64,000 nucleotides of DNA, taken from Mucilaginibacter pankratovii. GTDB lineage: Bacteria; Bacteroidota; Bacteroidia; Sphingobacteriales; Sphingobacteriaceae. Below the pieces are notes generated by a model, which saw only the letters and a program-made list of their open reading frames with translations, did no database searches and had not been told where the DNA came from. Every line of letters begins with the position of its first letter. Within the stretch, counting starts at the first letter, position 1. Positions 36,673 through 44,887 of this stretch are shown in pieces. The position numbers and the translations under genes were made by a program. The stretch is from contig NZ_JACWMY010000001.1 in NCBI RefSeq assembly GCF_014773265.1, forward strand, positions 682,001 through 746,000, in the 5' to 3' direction.

Positions 36673-37893
36673 ATGAAACGCAGAAACCTTATAAAAAGCC
36701 TGTCCATCCTCCCCTTTACCGGGGCATTGGCTGCAAGGGCTTCGTCTATACATAAAACAATTACGCCGGCATTAACAGCCGCCCCAAAGCGCGACCTGTT
36801 TAAGGAGCTTGGCGTTACCCCGGTTATCAATGCATCGGTTACCATGACCTTCCTGTCGGGCTCGCTGATGCTGCCCGAGGTATTGGAGGCCATCAACTCC
36901 ACCTCGCACGATTTTGCCAATATGTACGAGCTGCAGGATAAAGTAGGCGGCAAAATTGCCGAAATGCTGCATGTGGAAGCCGCTATGGTAACATCTGGTG
37001 CTGCATGTGCAATGGTATTGGGTACAGCCGCTTGCATTACCGGCACCGATGCTGAAAAAATAAAAATGCTGCCCAATCACCCCGGCCCAAGGCCCGAGGT
37101 GATCATGCAGAAAACGCACAGATATTTGTTCGACCAGGCCGTGAGCACCACCGGGGCTAAAATTATAGAGGTTGAGGATGCCGATGAAATGGCAAAAGCC
37201 ATCAACAGCAATACCGTTATGGCCTTGTTTTTTAATGCTGCCGATAAAAGCAGCATCACCCACGAGGATTTCCTGAAGGTTGCCAAAGCCAAAAACATCC
37301 CTACGTTTTTAGATGCTGCCGCCGATGTGCCGCCGGTAGAGAATCTTTTCAAGTTCCAGAAGATGGGCTTCGACCTGGTTACGTTTTCGGGGGGTAAAAT
37401 GATGCGCGGCCCGCAAAGCGCAGGCCTGCTATTTGGTCGTAAAGACCTGATAACCGCTGCCCGTTTAAACCACAGCCCGCACGAGGCGCCGATAGGCCGA
37501 CCTATGAAGGTAAACAAGGAAGAAATGTTTGGCATGTACGCTGCGCTTAAATCATACCTCGACAGAGATCATAAAAAAGAATGGGCAGATTGGTTGCTAC
37601 GTGCCAAAACTATCGGCACTAAGCTGGAGGCATTGCCAACCGTTAAAACCGAGACCGTAATTGACCCGGGGCCGGCAAATAACTTCCCGAGCCTGTTTGT
37701 AAGATGGGACCCAAATAAGATCCGCACGAAACCTAAGGATGTATTGGTGGCGCTAAAAAATGGCACACCGAGTATTGTGGCCAACGATAAAGGTGATGCG
37801 CTGATTGTAGGCGTAGTACTTTTGCGGGAAGACCAGATAGCCGTTGTTGGCAACCGGGTGAAAGAGATCTTACAGCAAGCTTTAACCGCTTAA
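36673..37893 (+). CDS. SelA/DgaE-like PLP-dependent enzyme with Tat-like signal
   Basis: 406 residues. The N-terminus MKRRNLIKSLSILPFTGALA fits a Tat signal (RRNLIK). The fold-type-I PLP domain shows INASVTMTFLSGSLML, SGAACAMVLGTAACITG, FLDAAADVPP (Asp for the pyridine nitrogen) and TFSGGKMMRGPQSAGLLFGR with the likely Schiff-base lysine Lys242. The closest relatives I recognise are SelA-family proteins such as DgaE, a D-glucosaminate-6-phosphate ammonia-lyase, rather than true selenocysteine synthase. A beta-eliminating ammonia-lyase forming an enamine would fit the preceding RidA gene (27-bp gap). A Tat route would allow export of the folded, cofactor-loaded protein. Confidence 0.82.
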   Translation: MKRRNLIKSLSILPFTGALAARASSIHKTITPALTAAPKRDLFKELGVTPVINASVTMTFLSGSLMLPEVLEAINSTSHDFANMYELQDKVGGKIAEMLHVEAAMVTSGAACAMVLGTAACITGTDAEKIKMLPNHPGPRPEVIMQKTHRYLFDQAVSTTGAKIIEVEDADEMAKAINSNTVMALFFNAADKSSITHEDFLKVAKAKNIPTFLDAAADVPPVENLFKFQKMGFDLVTFSGGKMMRGPQSAGLLFGRKDLITAARLNHSPHEAPIGRPMKVNKEEMFGMYAALKSYLDRDHKKEWADWLLRAKTIGTKLEALPTVKTETVIDPGPANNFPSLFVRWDPNKIRTKPKDVLVALKNGTPSIVANDKGDALIVGVVLLREDQIAVVGNRVKEILQQALTA

Positions 37894-37999
37894 GCCTATG
37901 CTAAAACCACTGGGATAATCATTTATTTTCTTGCTTTTGCTGGCAGGGCCTTTACATACAAAGGCTTAACGGGAGATGCTATTTTAAAATTTTTGACTG

Positions 38000-39262
38000 A
38001 TGTTGATGAAGAATATACTTATTTTAATGCTTGGCATGGCCTTCTTATGTGGCCGGGCCGATGCGCAATCGTACAGCATAATTATAAAAGGGGGCCACGT
38101 TATCGACCCTAAAAACAATATCGATGCCGTGATGGATGTTGCCATTGCTGATGGTAAAATTGCACAGGTATCAAAAAATATCGATACCCAACTGGCCAAA
38201 CAGGTTATCGATGCCAAAGGGCTATACGTTACACCGGGGCTGATAGATATCCACTCCCATAACTTTTTTGGCACCCAGCCCGATCACCAGTACGAGAATG
38301 GCAACCTGGCCCTGCCGCCTGATGGCTTTACGTTCCGTAACGGCGTTACTACGGTGGTAGATGCGGGCAGTTCGGGCTGGCGTACCTTCCCTACCTTTAA
38401 GGCGCAAACTATTGATGAATCGCAAACAAGGGTGCTGGCTTTTATTAACATTGTTGGCGAAGGTATGCGGGGCGGCTACGAGCAGGACATGAATGATATG
38501 GATCCTAAAATGGCAGCAATGGTGGCCCGCAGATATAAAAAATACGTGGTTGGCTTTAAGCTGGCCCATTACGAAGGTCACGAATGGGCACCTATAGACC
38601 GCGCTGTGGAGGCCGGCAAGTTAGCCGGCGGCCTGCCCGTAATGGTCGATTTTGGTGGCAGTAATCCTCCCCTTTCGCTGGAAGAATTGTTTACCAAACA
38701 TATGAAGCCGGGTGATATATTTACGCATTGTTTTGGGCAGCTAAGGAGTCGCGAATATATTGTTGATCTGCAAACGCAAAAGGTAAAACCCTTTGTTTGG
38801 GAAGCGCGCAAGCGCGGGATCTTTTTTGATGTGGGTTATGGCGGTATCAGCTTTGCTTACTCGCAGGGCATCCCGGCCATTAAGGAAGGATTCTTTCCAA
38901 ATTCGATAAGTACCGATATCCATACCGGCAGCATGAATAATGCGATGAAGGATATGCTGACCACCATGTCGAAGTTTTTGGCGATGGGGATGGATCTGAA
39001 AAGCGTGATACAGGCATCAACATCAAACCCCGCTATGGAGATAAAACGCGAGGAACTGGGTAACTTAAGCGTGGGTGCCGAGGCAGATGTAGCCATATTG
39101 AACATAAGAGAAGGAAAATTCGGCTTTTTTGATTACACCGGCTTTAAGGTTGAAGCAAATAAAAAACTGGAATGCGAACTAACCATGCGCGCCGGTAAAA
39201 TAGTTTACGACCTAAACGGTATTGGCATCAACCCGGCAGTGTTATCAAAAAGCAGCGAATAA
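38000..39262 (+). CDS. Amidohydrolase/deacetylase-family metallohydrolase, exported
   Basis: 420 residues with a Sec signal peptide (ILILMLGMAFLCGRADAQ). Amidohydrolase superfamily features: beta-sandwich start IIIKGGHVIDPKNNIDAVMD, the metal-binding HxH in GLIDIHSHNFFG, a candidate carboxylated lysine in VVGFKLAHYEGHEW (near residue 189), THCFGQ, and the catalytic Asp in STDIHTGS. The C-terminal LSVGAEADVAIL closes the barrel domain. Relatives include dihydroorotase-like deacetylases and acyl-mandelate hydrolase. It would remove an acyl group from an amide or ester. It lies 106 bp after the PLP enzyme gene and before the RraA-like gene. Confidence 0.88.
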   Translation: MLMKNILILMLGMAFLCGRADAQSYSIIIKGGHVIDPKNNIDAVMDVAIADGKIAQVSKNIDTQLAKQVIDAKGLYVTPGLIDIHSHNFFGTQPDHQYENGNLALPPDGFTFRNGVTTVVDAGSSGWRTFPTFKAQTIDESQTRVLAFINIVGEGMRGGYEQDMNDMDPKMAAMVARRYKKYVVGFKLAHYEGHEWAPIDRAVEAGKLAGGLPVMVDFGGSNPPLSLEELFTKHMKPGDIFTHCFGQLRSREYIVDLQTQKVKPFVWEARKRGIFFDVGYGGISFAYSQGIPAIKEGFFPNSISTDIHTGSMNNAMKDMLTTMSKFLAMGMDLKSVIQASTSNPAMEIKREELGNLSVGAEADVAILNIREGKFGFFDYTGFKVEANKKLECELTMRAGKIVYDLNGIGINPAVLSKSSE

Positions 39263-39606
39263 GTGAAGAAGAATTAAACGCAGGCGAGGAGGTTTTTTAG
39301 CGAGCGCGCAAAGTCGGTGCGGTTCTCCTCTTGAGAGAGTAATAGCCCGGACCGAACAGGCGGATAATTCATAAGACGTTCCGCTGGAACGTAAAAAGGT
39401 TTTTCCGCACTTTCTACCCATAAAACATCCCGAAGGGATGAAGAAAGCAAAATCGTTCCGGAGGAACGTCTTATGGGTAGAAAAAAAGCGACAATTTTCA
39501 CGTTCCAGCGGAACGTTTTATGAAATCTGCTTTTTGATGGGCTATCGCGCTCGAGAGGGGAAATGAATAAAATACATACCAATTATAAACCAAATTAAAC
39601 AAAAAT
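39263..39606. repeat. Large nested palindrome (REP/MITE-like) between two catabolic genes
   Basis: No gene is present. The sequence is symmetric about position ~39446. Outer arms are 39327-39348 and 39539-39559 (imperfect), middle arms 39370-39392 and 39500-39522 (22 of 23 paired), and inner arms 39411-39425 and 39468-39483 (tttctaccc.../...gggtagaaa). Short palindromes within are acgttcc-gct-ggaacgt, atcccgaagggat, cgttcc-gga-ggaacg and acgttcc-agc-ggaacgt. It interrupts an otherwise compact + strand run and could form a cruciform or an mRNA hairpin. Confidence 0.85.
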
Positions 39607-40533
39607 ATGAAGCTAAAAATGGCTGCAATGGGCTTGCTGCTACCCGCAATTTTACTTGCGGGCAAAGTAATGGCACAAACCATATCAAAGGAGGAGTTAA
39701 TATTCTACACATCAGAATGGAAAGGCGAACGTTTTAAAGACGGGCGCCCAAAGATTCCCGATGCGTTGTTGGAACGGGCCAAAAATGTGGGTATTGAAGA
39801 AGCCTGGACGGTTTTAAAGAATGAAGGCTACAATAACCAGTTTGAGGGCAACTGGAAAACGGTTAACGATAAGCCTGTTATCGGCAGGGCTGTTACCGCC
39901 ATGTTTATGCCATCGCGCCCGGATGTGGAGAAGAACATTAAGGAGTGTGGCAGCAAGCAGGGCCGTAAAGGCAATACCAACGCCTGGCCCATCGATGTAC
40001 TTACTAACGGTGATGTGTATGTTGCAGATGGCTTCGGCAAAATAAAAGCCGGTACGCTCATCGGCGATAACCTGGGCAATTCCATCTTCAATAAATCGGG
40101 CAATGGAGTGATCTTTAACGGAGCGGCGCGCGACCTTGCCGGGCTTGCCAAAATAGAGGGCTTTAATGCATTTGTGCGCGATTTCGACCCATCTTATCTT
40201 GAGGACATGGTTTTGATGGGGCTTAACACGCCTATCCGTATAGGCAATGCTATCGTTTTGCCGGGTGATCTGGTGATCTCAGAAAAGGAAGGTGTATTGT
40301 TCATTCCCGCGCACCTGGCAGAAAAAGTGATCTCCACCGCAGAATTTATTGGGCTGCGCGACAAGTTTGGCCAAGCCATGCTCAAAGCAGGCACCTACAC
40401 CACCGGAGAAATTGACAGCCAATGGACACCCGCCATAAAAGATGCTTTTTTGAAATGGCTGGAACAACATCCCGGCGAAATGAAAATGACCCGCCAGCAA
40501 CTGGATGAGTTTATGCAAAAACGCACCTGGTAA
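39607..40533 (+). CDS. RraA-like aldolase/decarboxylase-family protein, exported
   Basis: 308 residues with a Sec signal peptide (MAAMGLLLPAILLAGKVMAQ). The RraA-type core is clear: VYVADGFGKIKAGTLIGDNL, VIFNGAARDLAGLAKIEGFN (the usual GG-RD segment appears as GAARD), TPIRIGNAIVLPGDLVISEK and GVLFIPAHLAEKVI. Family members include 4-hydroxy-4-methyl-2-oxoglutarate/oxaloacetate aldolase-decarboxylases and the RNase E inhibitor RraA; an RNase regulator makes no sense for an exported protein. About 90 extra N-terminal residues precede the core. It probably cleaves or decarboxylates a 2-oxoacid formed by the upstream enzymes. Confidence 0.83.
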   Translation: MKLKMAAMGLLLPAILLAGKVMAQTISKEELIFYTSEWKGERFKDGRPKIPDALLERAKNVGIEEAWTVLKNEGYNNQFEGNWKTVNDKPVIGRAVTAMFMPSRPDVEKNIKECGSKQGRKGNTNAWPIDVLTNGDVYVADGFGKIKAGTLIGDNLGNSIFNKSGNGVIFNGAARDLAGLAKIEGFNAFVRDFDPSYLEDMVLMGLNTPIRIGNAIVLPGDLVISEKEGVLFIPAHLAEKVISTAEFIGLRDKFGQAMLKAGTYTTGEIDSQWTPAIKDAFLKWLEQHPGEMKMTRQQLDEFMQKRTW

Positions 40534-40568
40534 ATATTGGCACCTCATCAAAAATATCTCACAAAAAA

Positions 40569-41675
40569 ATGAACAATATCAATATTTACAAAGTAATAGC
40601 GGGGCTTGCAATTTTATGTTTGCTTATCGCCCTGGGCTTAATAACTACCGGCGGAATAGCAAATGCGGGTTTGTTGCTCATCGCCTCGTTTTTACTCTTC
40701 GCGGTGGCCTGCAGAGGGTTTACATTACTTAAAGGGTTTTCGTACACGCTGGTTATTTTCGCGGCAGTTACTATGGCTTTGTACTATCCGCAGTATTTTA
40801 TCAGCGTAAACGGGGTAAAGCTATCCATACTCATTACCCCCCTTATCCAGTTGATCATGTTTGGCATGGGCACCTCTATGAGTGTTAAAGACTTCGCCGG
40901 GGTATTAAAGATGCCAAAAGGCGTTTTTATAGGCGTGTTCAGTCATTTTTTAATTATGCCGTCGCTTGGCTTTACACTGGCAAAGCTAAGCGGTTTCCCG
41001 CCGGAGATAGCGGCGGGTGTCATCCTCATCGGCTGCTCGCCAAATGGCATGGCATCCAACGTGATATCGTACCTGGCTAAGGCAAACCTGGCTTTATCTA
41101 TTACCATTACTGCGGTATCTACCATGCTTGCACCTTTTTTTACGCCCCTGCTGATGAAGCTGCTCGGTGGCGCCTTTATTAAAATAGACGTGCTGAACAT
41201 GATGTGGGATATCTTTAAAATGGTGATCATCCCCATTGGTGCGGGTATATTGTTTAATAAATATCTGCTCAAAAAAGCGAAATGGCTGGAAGTTGTGATG
41301 CCGATAGTATCCATGGTGGGTATTGCATTGATCATCGTGGTGATTACCGCTGCCGGCAGGACAAGCCTTTTAAATATCGGTTTCATGCTGGTACTGGTGG
41401 TGCTAACACATAACCTTTTAGGCTATACATTAGGATATTGGTCTGGCCGCCTGTTTAAAATGGACGAGCGCGATTGCCGCACCATGGCTATCGAGGTAGG
41501 CATGCAAAATGGCGGCCTTGCATCGGGCCTGGCAAAGGAGATGGGCAAAATGGCAACAGTAGGGCTGGCGCCCGCAGTATTTGGTCCGCTGATGAATATC
41601 ACAGGGTCTTTACTGGCAACCTACTGGCACCGTAAGCCTTTAACAAAGCAGGAGGATGAGCCGCAACCCGCTTAA
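40569..41675 (+). CDS. BASS-family (bile acid:Na+ symporter-like) organic-acid transporter
   Basis: 368 residues with about ten hydrophobic helices and no cleavable signal. Conserved BASS segments are LIQLIMFGMGTSMSVKDF, GVILIGCSPNGMASNVISYL (the crossover/Na+ site region) and TMAIEVGMQNGGLASGLAKE. Known members carry bile acids, pyruvate, pantoate or 2-oxoacid-type anions with Na+. It starts 35 bp after the RraA-like gene. As the last gene of the run it probably brings the product of the exported enzymes into the cytoplasm, which is inference from order. Confidence 0.9.
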   Translation: MNNINIYKVIAGLAILCLLIALGLITTGGIANAGLLLIASFLLFAVACRGFTLLKGFSYTLVIFAAVTMALYYPQYFISVNGVKLSILITPLIQLIMFGMGTSMSVKDFAGVLKMPKGVFIGVFSHFLIMPSLGFTLAKLSGFPPEIAAGVILIGCSPNGMASNVISYLAKANLALSITITAVSTMLAPFFTPLLMKLLGGAFIKIDVLNMMWDIFKMVIIPIGAGILFNKYLLKKAKWLEVVMPIVSMVGIALIIVVITAAGRTSLLNIGFMLVLVVLTHNLLGYTLGYWSGRLFKMDERDCRTMAIEVGMQNGGLASGLAKEMGKMATVGLAPAVFGPLMNITGSLLATYWHRKPLTKQEDEPQPA

Positions 41676-41815
41676 ATAATGAGGCATATTGGGTCAATGT
41701 ATGTTTGTAGCCACACCCTTCATCTTAAGTGTAAAATCTTGACTAAATTACGGCTCAATTATTTGCCTAATGAACGGGTTCGCCTGTTTTATATAAATGT
41801 CACGGTTGTTTTGTA

Positions 41816-44728
41816 ATGAAAAAGTGTATCCTGCTGCTCGTGATTCTCTATGTCGCTTTTTTATACCCTTGTATTGCCCAAAATACGCTTGGTACGCCCG
41901 TAATTAAAAACTATACCCACGAACAATACAACGCCGGCAACGAGACCTGGCATATGGCGCAGGACAAGAACGGGTTGCTCTACTTCGCCAACGATGACGG
42001 ACTGTTAATCTTTGATGGCAGTTATTGGAAAACCTACCCCATGCCCAATAAAAGCGCCATAAAATCGGTAGCTATTGATAGCAAGGGGCGCATATTGGTT
42101 GGCGGTCTCGACGAAATTGGTTATTTCTTCCCGAATGATATGGGCGTGCTTAAATACCACTCGCTAACCCATCTATTGCCGAAGAGGGCGAAGCAATTTG
42201 CCGATGTATGGGACATTGTTATTTATAAGGATGAAGTGTTTTTCCGCACCATCGAGTGCATTTTCGAACTAAAGAATAACACCATCCGCACATTTGATGC
42301 CCCCGGTGGCTGGATGATACTAACAAGCGCAGGCCACAACCTGTTCGCGTACGATAAAGATGAGGGCTTGCTAATTTTTAAAAATGGTAGCTGGCAACCC
42401 GCTACAGATAAACCCTTGCCCAACCGAAGGGTGACCGGCGCAGTCGATTTTGGCGGGGATAGCGTTTTGCTTGCTACCCGCAGCAATGGTTTAATGCTTT
42501 TAAACGGCAAAAAAATTACGGCTGTCGCCTCGTCCATTAATGCTGCTTTACGTACCGACCTGGTAAACTTTATACAAAACATTGGCAACAACCGCTATGC
42601 CATAGGCACCGCGGCCAAAGGTATTTTTATAATAGACAAAAATCTAAAGCTGATAGATCATTTCTCGAACAACCAGGGCCTGCAAAACAATAATGTGCAC
42701 CGCGTATTGGTAGATAACAACCGCAACTTGTGGCTGGGGCTGGAGAACGGCATCGATTTTATTATCTATAATACTGCGGTTAAACAAATCGTCCCCAACC
42801 GCGAAAATCAGCTTAAAAGCAACGCGGTAGCGGTTTTCAGAGACAAGCTCTATATAGGTACCTCCAACGGACTTTACGCGGCCCCGCTTAATCAGTTGCA
42901 AACGGATATAAGTAAAGATGTAGCCACTTTTACAGAAGTAGAAAAAACCAAGGGCCATGTTTGGAGCCTTGCCGAAATTAACGGCCGCTTACTTGCGGGC
43001 CACCAGGATGGGGTTTTGGAGATAACCGGCAATAAAGCCACGCCCATTACCGCCGGCCCCGGCGCCTGGATGCTTAAACAAATGCCCAATTCAAACCATA
43101 TTATAGCAGGCACTTACACGGGCTTTCAGCTGCTAAAAGGCGGGGATGCCACTTTTAGCTTTGAGGGTAAAATAAATGGCATTTACGAATCATTAGGAAA
43201 CTTAGCTATTGATGGTAGCGGCACATTATGGGCCAGCCACCCGTTTCGCGGGCTTTACAGGGTAAAGCTATCTGCGGATAACAAAAAGGTGCCCGGCTAC
43301 ACCCATTATACCAACAAAAATGGGCTGCCTTCTTCCCTCAATAACCATGTTTATTTTATCAGGGACCAGGTAATAGCCGCCACCACCCAAGGTGTTTATG
43401 AATATAATGCTGCTGCCGATAAATTCATTATCTCTCCATTTTATCAAAAGATCTTCGGCCAATCGCGCATTGATTTTTTAACTACGGATGGTGAAGGGAA
43501 TATTTGGTTTAGCAATAGCCAACGGGCCGGTGTGGTAGATTTTGGTAAACGATCAGCATCCAAACCATACACCATCACCTATTTCCCGGAGCTGGCCGGG
43601 CAAACGGTAAAAGCGACCCAATACATCTACCCTTATAACCGCGAGAACGTATTTGTAGGATCGGAAAATGGCGTGTTCCACCTGAATTACCGGCAGTACG
43701 TATCGGCAGAAAACAAACTGAATGTGATACTTACTTCGGTAAAAACCATTGGAGATAAGGACAGCGTAATATTCGGTGGTTACTTTACCGATAAAGGTAA
43801 AATTGTTTCCTCGCAAAACGCTAAACAGGTAACATCATTGGCCAATAAATGGAATTCCTTTCATTTCGAATATTCATCAACCCTGTACGCTCAAAAAAGC
43901 AACGAAGAGTTCACTTACAAACTGGTGGGTTTTGATAACGAATGGTCTAAATGGTCAGGTAAAACGGAAAAGGATTACACCAACCTGCCCTACGGCAAAT
44001 ACACGTTCTCGGTAAAGGTGCGCAATAACCTTGGGGCGGCATCGGCACCGGTGAGTTATACCTTTATAGTTGAGCCTGCCTGGTATCAAACCGTTTGGGC
44101 GTACCTGTTATACGCCGTTTTTGCGGTTTACCTCGTATACATCGGTGTGAAATTTCAGCAAAAGAGATTAGCCCTGCAGCAGCAAAAACACCAGGAAGAA
44201 CAAAAGCGGCTGAACTACCTGCACAGCCTGGAGCTGGACCGTAATGAGAAAGAGATCATCGCACTTCAAAACGATAAACTGGGAGCCGACCTCATCTACA
44301 AAAACAAAGAGCTGGCAACCCTAACCATGCAAATGGTAGACCGCGGCAAGCTCTTGCTGAATATTAAAGATGAGCTGATGGTGCTTATTAAAAAACAAAA
44401 CATCCCCGATGCATCGTACCAGTTCAGGAGTGTTTTCCGCCTGCTTGGCGACAGCGAAAAAAGCGGCGACTGGGACAATTTCGCCCTGTATTTTGACGAG
44501 GTGCACAATAACTTTTTAACCATCCTGAAAGCAAAGTTCCCCGCGCTGTCGTCAACAGATCTTAAGCTATGCGCTTACCTGCGCCTAAACCTCTCATCAA
44601 AAGAAATAGCGCAACTGCTTAATATCTCCTTAAAAGGCGTAGAGATCAGCCGTTACCGGGTGCGCAAAAAGCTACAGATCACTACCGAAACTAACCTGTA
44701 CGATTTCCTGATGGAGGTTGCCCGGTAA
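41816..44728 (+). CDS. Membrane-bound propeller/Y_Y_Y sensor with LuxR-type DNA-binding domain
   Basis: 970 residues. A signal peptide (LLLVILYVAFLYPCIAQ) is followed by a two-component-regulator-type propeller (about 30-670; blades such as GLLYFANDDGLLIFDGSYWK and LWLGLENGIDFIIY) and a Y_Y_Y domain (about 690-755, EFTYKLVGFDNEWSKWSG, YTFSVKVRNNLG). One membrane helix (VWAYLLYAVFAVYLVYIGV, about 760-780), a coiled coil to about 835, and a C-terminal LuxR HTH (KLCAYLRLNLSSKEIAQLLN) complete it. It lacks the histidine kinase and receiver of hybrid regulators, so it must bind DNA from the membrane. It probably senses a periplasmic ligand for the preceding catabolic genes or the GH9 cluster. Confidence 0.88.
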   Translation: MKKCILLLVILYVAFLYPCIAQNTLGTPVIKNYTHEQYNAGNETWHMAQDKNGLLYFANDDGLLIFDGSYWKTYPMPNKSAIKSVAIDSKGRILVGGLDEIGYFFPNDMGVLKYHSLTHLLPKRAKQFADVWDIVIYKDEVFFRTIECIFELKNNTIRTFDAPGGWMILTSAGHNLFAYDKDEGLLIFKNGSWQPATDKPLPNRRVTGAVDFGGDSVLLATRSNGLMLLNGKKITAVASSINAALRTDLVNFIQNIGNNRYAIGTAAKGIFIIDKNLKLIDHFSNNQGLQNNNVHRVLVDNNRNLWLGLENGIDFIIYNTAVKQIVPNRENQLKSNAVAVFRDKLYIGTSNGLYAAPLNQLQTDISKDVATFTEVEKTKGHVWSLAEINGRLLAGHQDGVLEITGNKATPITAGPGAWMLKQMPNSNHIIAGTYTGFQLLKGGDATFSFEGKINGIYESLGNLAIDGSGTLWASHPFRGLYRVKLSADNKKVPGYTHYTNKNGLPSSLNNHVYFIRDQVIAATTQGVYEYNAAADKFIISPFYQKIFGQSRIDFLTTDGEGNIWFSNSQRAGVVDFGKRSASKPYTITYFPELAGQTVKATQYIYPYNRENVFVGSENGVFHLNYRQYVSAENKLNVILTSVKTIGDKDSVIFGGYFTDKGKIVSSQNAKQVTSLANKWNSFHFEYSSTLYAQKSNEEFTYKLVGFDNEWSKWSGKTEKDYTNLPYGKYTFSVKVRNNLGAASAPVSYTFIVEPAWYQTVWAYLLYAVFAVYLVYIGVKFQQKRLALQQQKHQEEQKRLNYLHSLELDRNEKEIIALQNDKLGADLIYKNKELATLTMQMVDRGKLLLNIKDELMVLIKKQNIPDASYQFRSVFRLLGDSEKSGDWDNFALYFDEVHNNFLTILKAKFPALSSTDLKLCAYLRLNLSSKEIAQLLNISLKGVEISRYRVRKKLQITTETNLYDFLMEVAR

Positions 44729-44740
44729 ATAAACCCTCTT

Positions 44741-44789
44741 TTGTTCGCGTTCGTGGTGTAGCGCGAACAGCCCGAACAAGCCCGAACAA
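44741..44789. repeat. Hairpin repeat, copy 2 (Gttcggg/cccgaac family)
   Basis: This copy matches 17975-18022 in the same orientation with only a few differences around the loop (cgtggtgtag here, cgctggtgtg there), and again carries agcccgaaca twice in tandem. The left extension tgttcgggct of copy 1 is missing. It lies 12 bp after the stop of the regulator and could fold as its 3' hairpin. Confidence 0.8.
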
Positions 44790-44887
44790 TGTTTAAACAC
44801 GCATTTCCGGACCATAAAAAGGCAGTGTTTTTTTTAACAGTTTCCCCTCAAACTTTAACTATACCCGGTTCTTTAAAACTTAACATA

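Noticed and set aside
36673..37893. Reading the PLP enzyme as selenocysteine synthase SelA
   Set aside because: It has an export signal, lies in a catabolic run and lacks any selenocysteine gene context; the DgaE-like reading fits better.
39274..39582. 102-codon - strand ORF across the large palindrome
   Set aside because: The sequence is dominated by inverted repeats and gives a low-complexity product without family features.
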